This document shows, piece after piece, positions 62,955-64,000 of a stretch of DNA of 64,000 nucleotides. The stretch's first letter is position 1. Every line of letters begins with the position of its first letter. Source of the stretch: Acuticoccus yangtzensis (GTDB lineage Bacteria > Pseudomonadota > Alphaproteobacteria > Rhizobiales > Amorphaceae); contig NZ_MJUX01000007.1 of assembly GCF_001927245.1 (NCBI RefSeq), positions 248,001-312,000 on the forward strand, in the 5' to 3' direction. A model generated the notes under the pieces. It searched no databases and was not told the DNA's origin. It saw only the letters and a program-made list of their open reading frames with translations. The translations under genes were made by a program, and so were the position numbers.

Positions 62955-64000
62955 ATGTTCGGGAAGATCCGCGATTACGTCCCCGTGCTCGTGTGGGGCC
63001 GCCACTACAACCGCGCGGCGCTTTCCAACGACCTGATCGCGGCCCTGATCGTGACGATCATGCTGATCCCGCAGTCGCTGGCCTATGCGATGCTGGCTGG
63101 ACTTCCGCCGGAAGCGGGAATCTACGCCTCCATCGTGCCGATCCTGCTTTACGCCGTGTTCGGGACCAGCCGGGCGCTGGCGGTGGGCCCGGTGGCGGTG
63201 GTCTCGCTGATGACGGCGGCGGCGGTGGGCGAGGTCGCCCAGCAGGGGACGGCGGGCTATGCCCTCGCCGCGTTGACGCTGGCGGGCCTGTCGGGCGCGA
63301 TCCTCCTCGCCATGGGCGTCTTCCGCCTCGGCTTCCTCGCCAACTTCCTCAGCCATCCGGTGATCGCGGGCTTCATCACAGCGTCGGGCATCCTCATCGC
63401 GGCGAGCCAGCTGAAGCACATCCTCGGCATTCCCGCCTCGGGCCACACGCTGACGCAGATCGTCGTCTCGCTCGTCTCCCACCTCGGCGAGGTCAACGTC
63501 GTGACCCTTCTCGTCGGCGCCGGTGCCACGGGGTTCTTGTTCTGGGTCCGGCGCGGGTTGAAACCGCTGCTCGTGCGGCTCGGCGTTCCGGCGGGGGCGG
63601 CGGTCATCGCCACGCGGGCCGGGCCGGTGGCCGCGGTGGTGGCGACGACGGCGATCACCTGGGGTCTGGGGCTGGAAGACTACGGCGTTGCGGTGGTGGG
63701 CGCGGTGCCGCAGAGCCTGCCGCCGTTCACGGTGCCGTCGCTGTCGCCGGACCTCGTCGGGGCGCTGTTCGTGCCGGCGGTGCTGATCTCGGTGATCGGC
63801 TTCGTGGAGTCCATCTCGGTGGCGCAGACGCTGGCGGCCAAGAAGCGCCAGCGGATCGACCCGGACCAGGAGCTCATCGGCCTCGGCGCGGCGAACATCG
63901 GCGCGGCCTTCACCGGCGGCTATCCGGTGACGGGAGGGTTCGCTCGCTCGGTGGTGAACTACGATGCGGGCGCCGAAACGCCGGCGGCGGGCGCCTTCAC
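62955..64000 (+). CDS. SulP family inorganic anion transporter (3'-truncated by window edge)
   Basis: The first 348 residues of a SulP carrier; no stop occurs before the window ends. Typical signatures: LIAALIVTIMLIPQSLAYAMLAGLPPEAGIYASIVP near residue 27, AVGPVAVVSLMTAAAV, LSHPVIAGFITASGILIAASQLKHILG and FTGGYPVTGGFARSVVNYDAGAETP. These carriers move sulfate, bicarbonate or other anions. The STAS domain, if present, lies beyond the edge. ATG 62955 is 196 bases after the MBL gene on the same strand. Confidence 0.95.
   Translation, partial: MFGKIRDYVPVLVWGRHYNRAALSNDLIAALIVTIMLIPQSLAYAMLAGLPPEAGIYASIVPILLYAVFGTSRALAVGPVAVVSLMTAAAVGEVAQQGTAGYALAALTLAGLSGAILLAMGVFRLGFLANFLSHPVIAGFITASGILIAASQLKHILGIPASGHTLTQIVVSLVSHLGEVNVVTLLVGAGATGFLFWVRRGLKPLLVRLGVPAGAAVIATRAGPVAAVVATTAITWGLGLEDYGVAVVGAVPQSLPPFTVPSLSPDLVGALFVPAVLISVIGFVESISVAQTLAAKKRQRIDPDQELIGLGAANIGAAFTGGYPVTGGFARSVVNYDAGAETPAAGAF

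Overview
The window is GC-rich (about 68-70 percent by eye), densely packed chromosome of an alphaproteobacterium, most likely order Hyphomicrobiales (Rhizobiales). The evidence is gene order: metX-metW; chorismate mutase-hisC-tyrC-DUF2125-ChaC; argH-lptM-lysA with divergent tlpA; lptB-rpoN-hpf-ptsN; ispA/mtgA/rpmF; and the alphaproteobacterial proteins TrcR (DUF1013), DUF1178, DUF1192 and TIGR02302. I see no prophage, insertion sequence, CRISPR array or plasmid genes. The window opens inside a racemase-family gene and closes inside a SulP transporter gene.

Layout. 1-12.3 kb: racemase-like fragment, an MDR/SDR oxidoreductase pair, putA (proline to glutamate), a lipoprotein D-Ala-D-Ala carboxypeptidase, a LysR regulator, an RTX secreted protein behind an AT-richer gap, a dihydrolipoyl-dehydrogenase-like flavoprotein and a CAP lipoprotein. 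12.3-22.4 kb: BioC-like methyltransferase divergent from comF, grxC, DUF1178, metX-metW, the aromatic/histidine operon, DUF2125, ChaC and an acyltransferase. 22.4-33.4 kb: an ftsE-(small ORF)-ftsX-plsC chain with 4-nt overlaps, TIGR02302, lysA-lptM-argH, tlpA and an L,D-transpeptidase. 33.4-44.3 kb: a potassium-channel-like protein with a zinc ribbon, a large alpha-2-macroglobulin followed by pbpC, trcR, a quinone oxidoreductase and DUF1192. 44.3-54.8 kb: yciB, lptB-rpoN-hpf-ptsN, a second RTX protein, leuC, a Gly/His-rich exported protein, ispA, mtgA, rpmF and a small membrane protein. 54.9-64 kb: tRNA-Gln, DUF3291, a MOT1-like molybdate/sulfate transporter with a Cys-containing repeat extension, a class III nucleotide cyclase, an aminotransferase, an OxyR-like regulator, a persulfide-dioxygenase-like MBL hydrolase and a SulP transporter.

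Envelope functions dominate: peptidoglycan (dacA-like, ldt, pbpC, mtgA), division (ftsEX), LPS transport (lptB, lptM), phospholipid acylation, and A2M defence coupled to pbpC. Amino-acid biosynthesis (Met, Phe/Tyr/His, Lys, Arg, Leu) is the second theme.

The features least like textbook examples are: (1) a translationally coupled 82-codon ORF between ftsE and ftsX plus a roughly 400-residue low-complexity N-terminal extension on FtsX; (2) a 12-residue Cys/Pro/Gly repeat in front of the MOT1-like transporter; (3) the OxyR-like regulator lacking the second redox cysteine beside a sulfur-type MBL/SulP module; (4) pbpC with no conventional start codon after the A2M gene; (5) a 19-bp tandem repeat spanning the stop codon of the MBL gene. 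No complete, clearly new multi-gene system could be demonstrated from the sequence alone.
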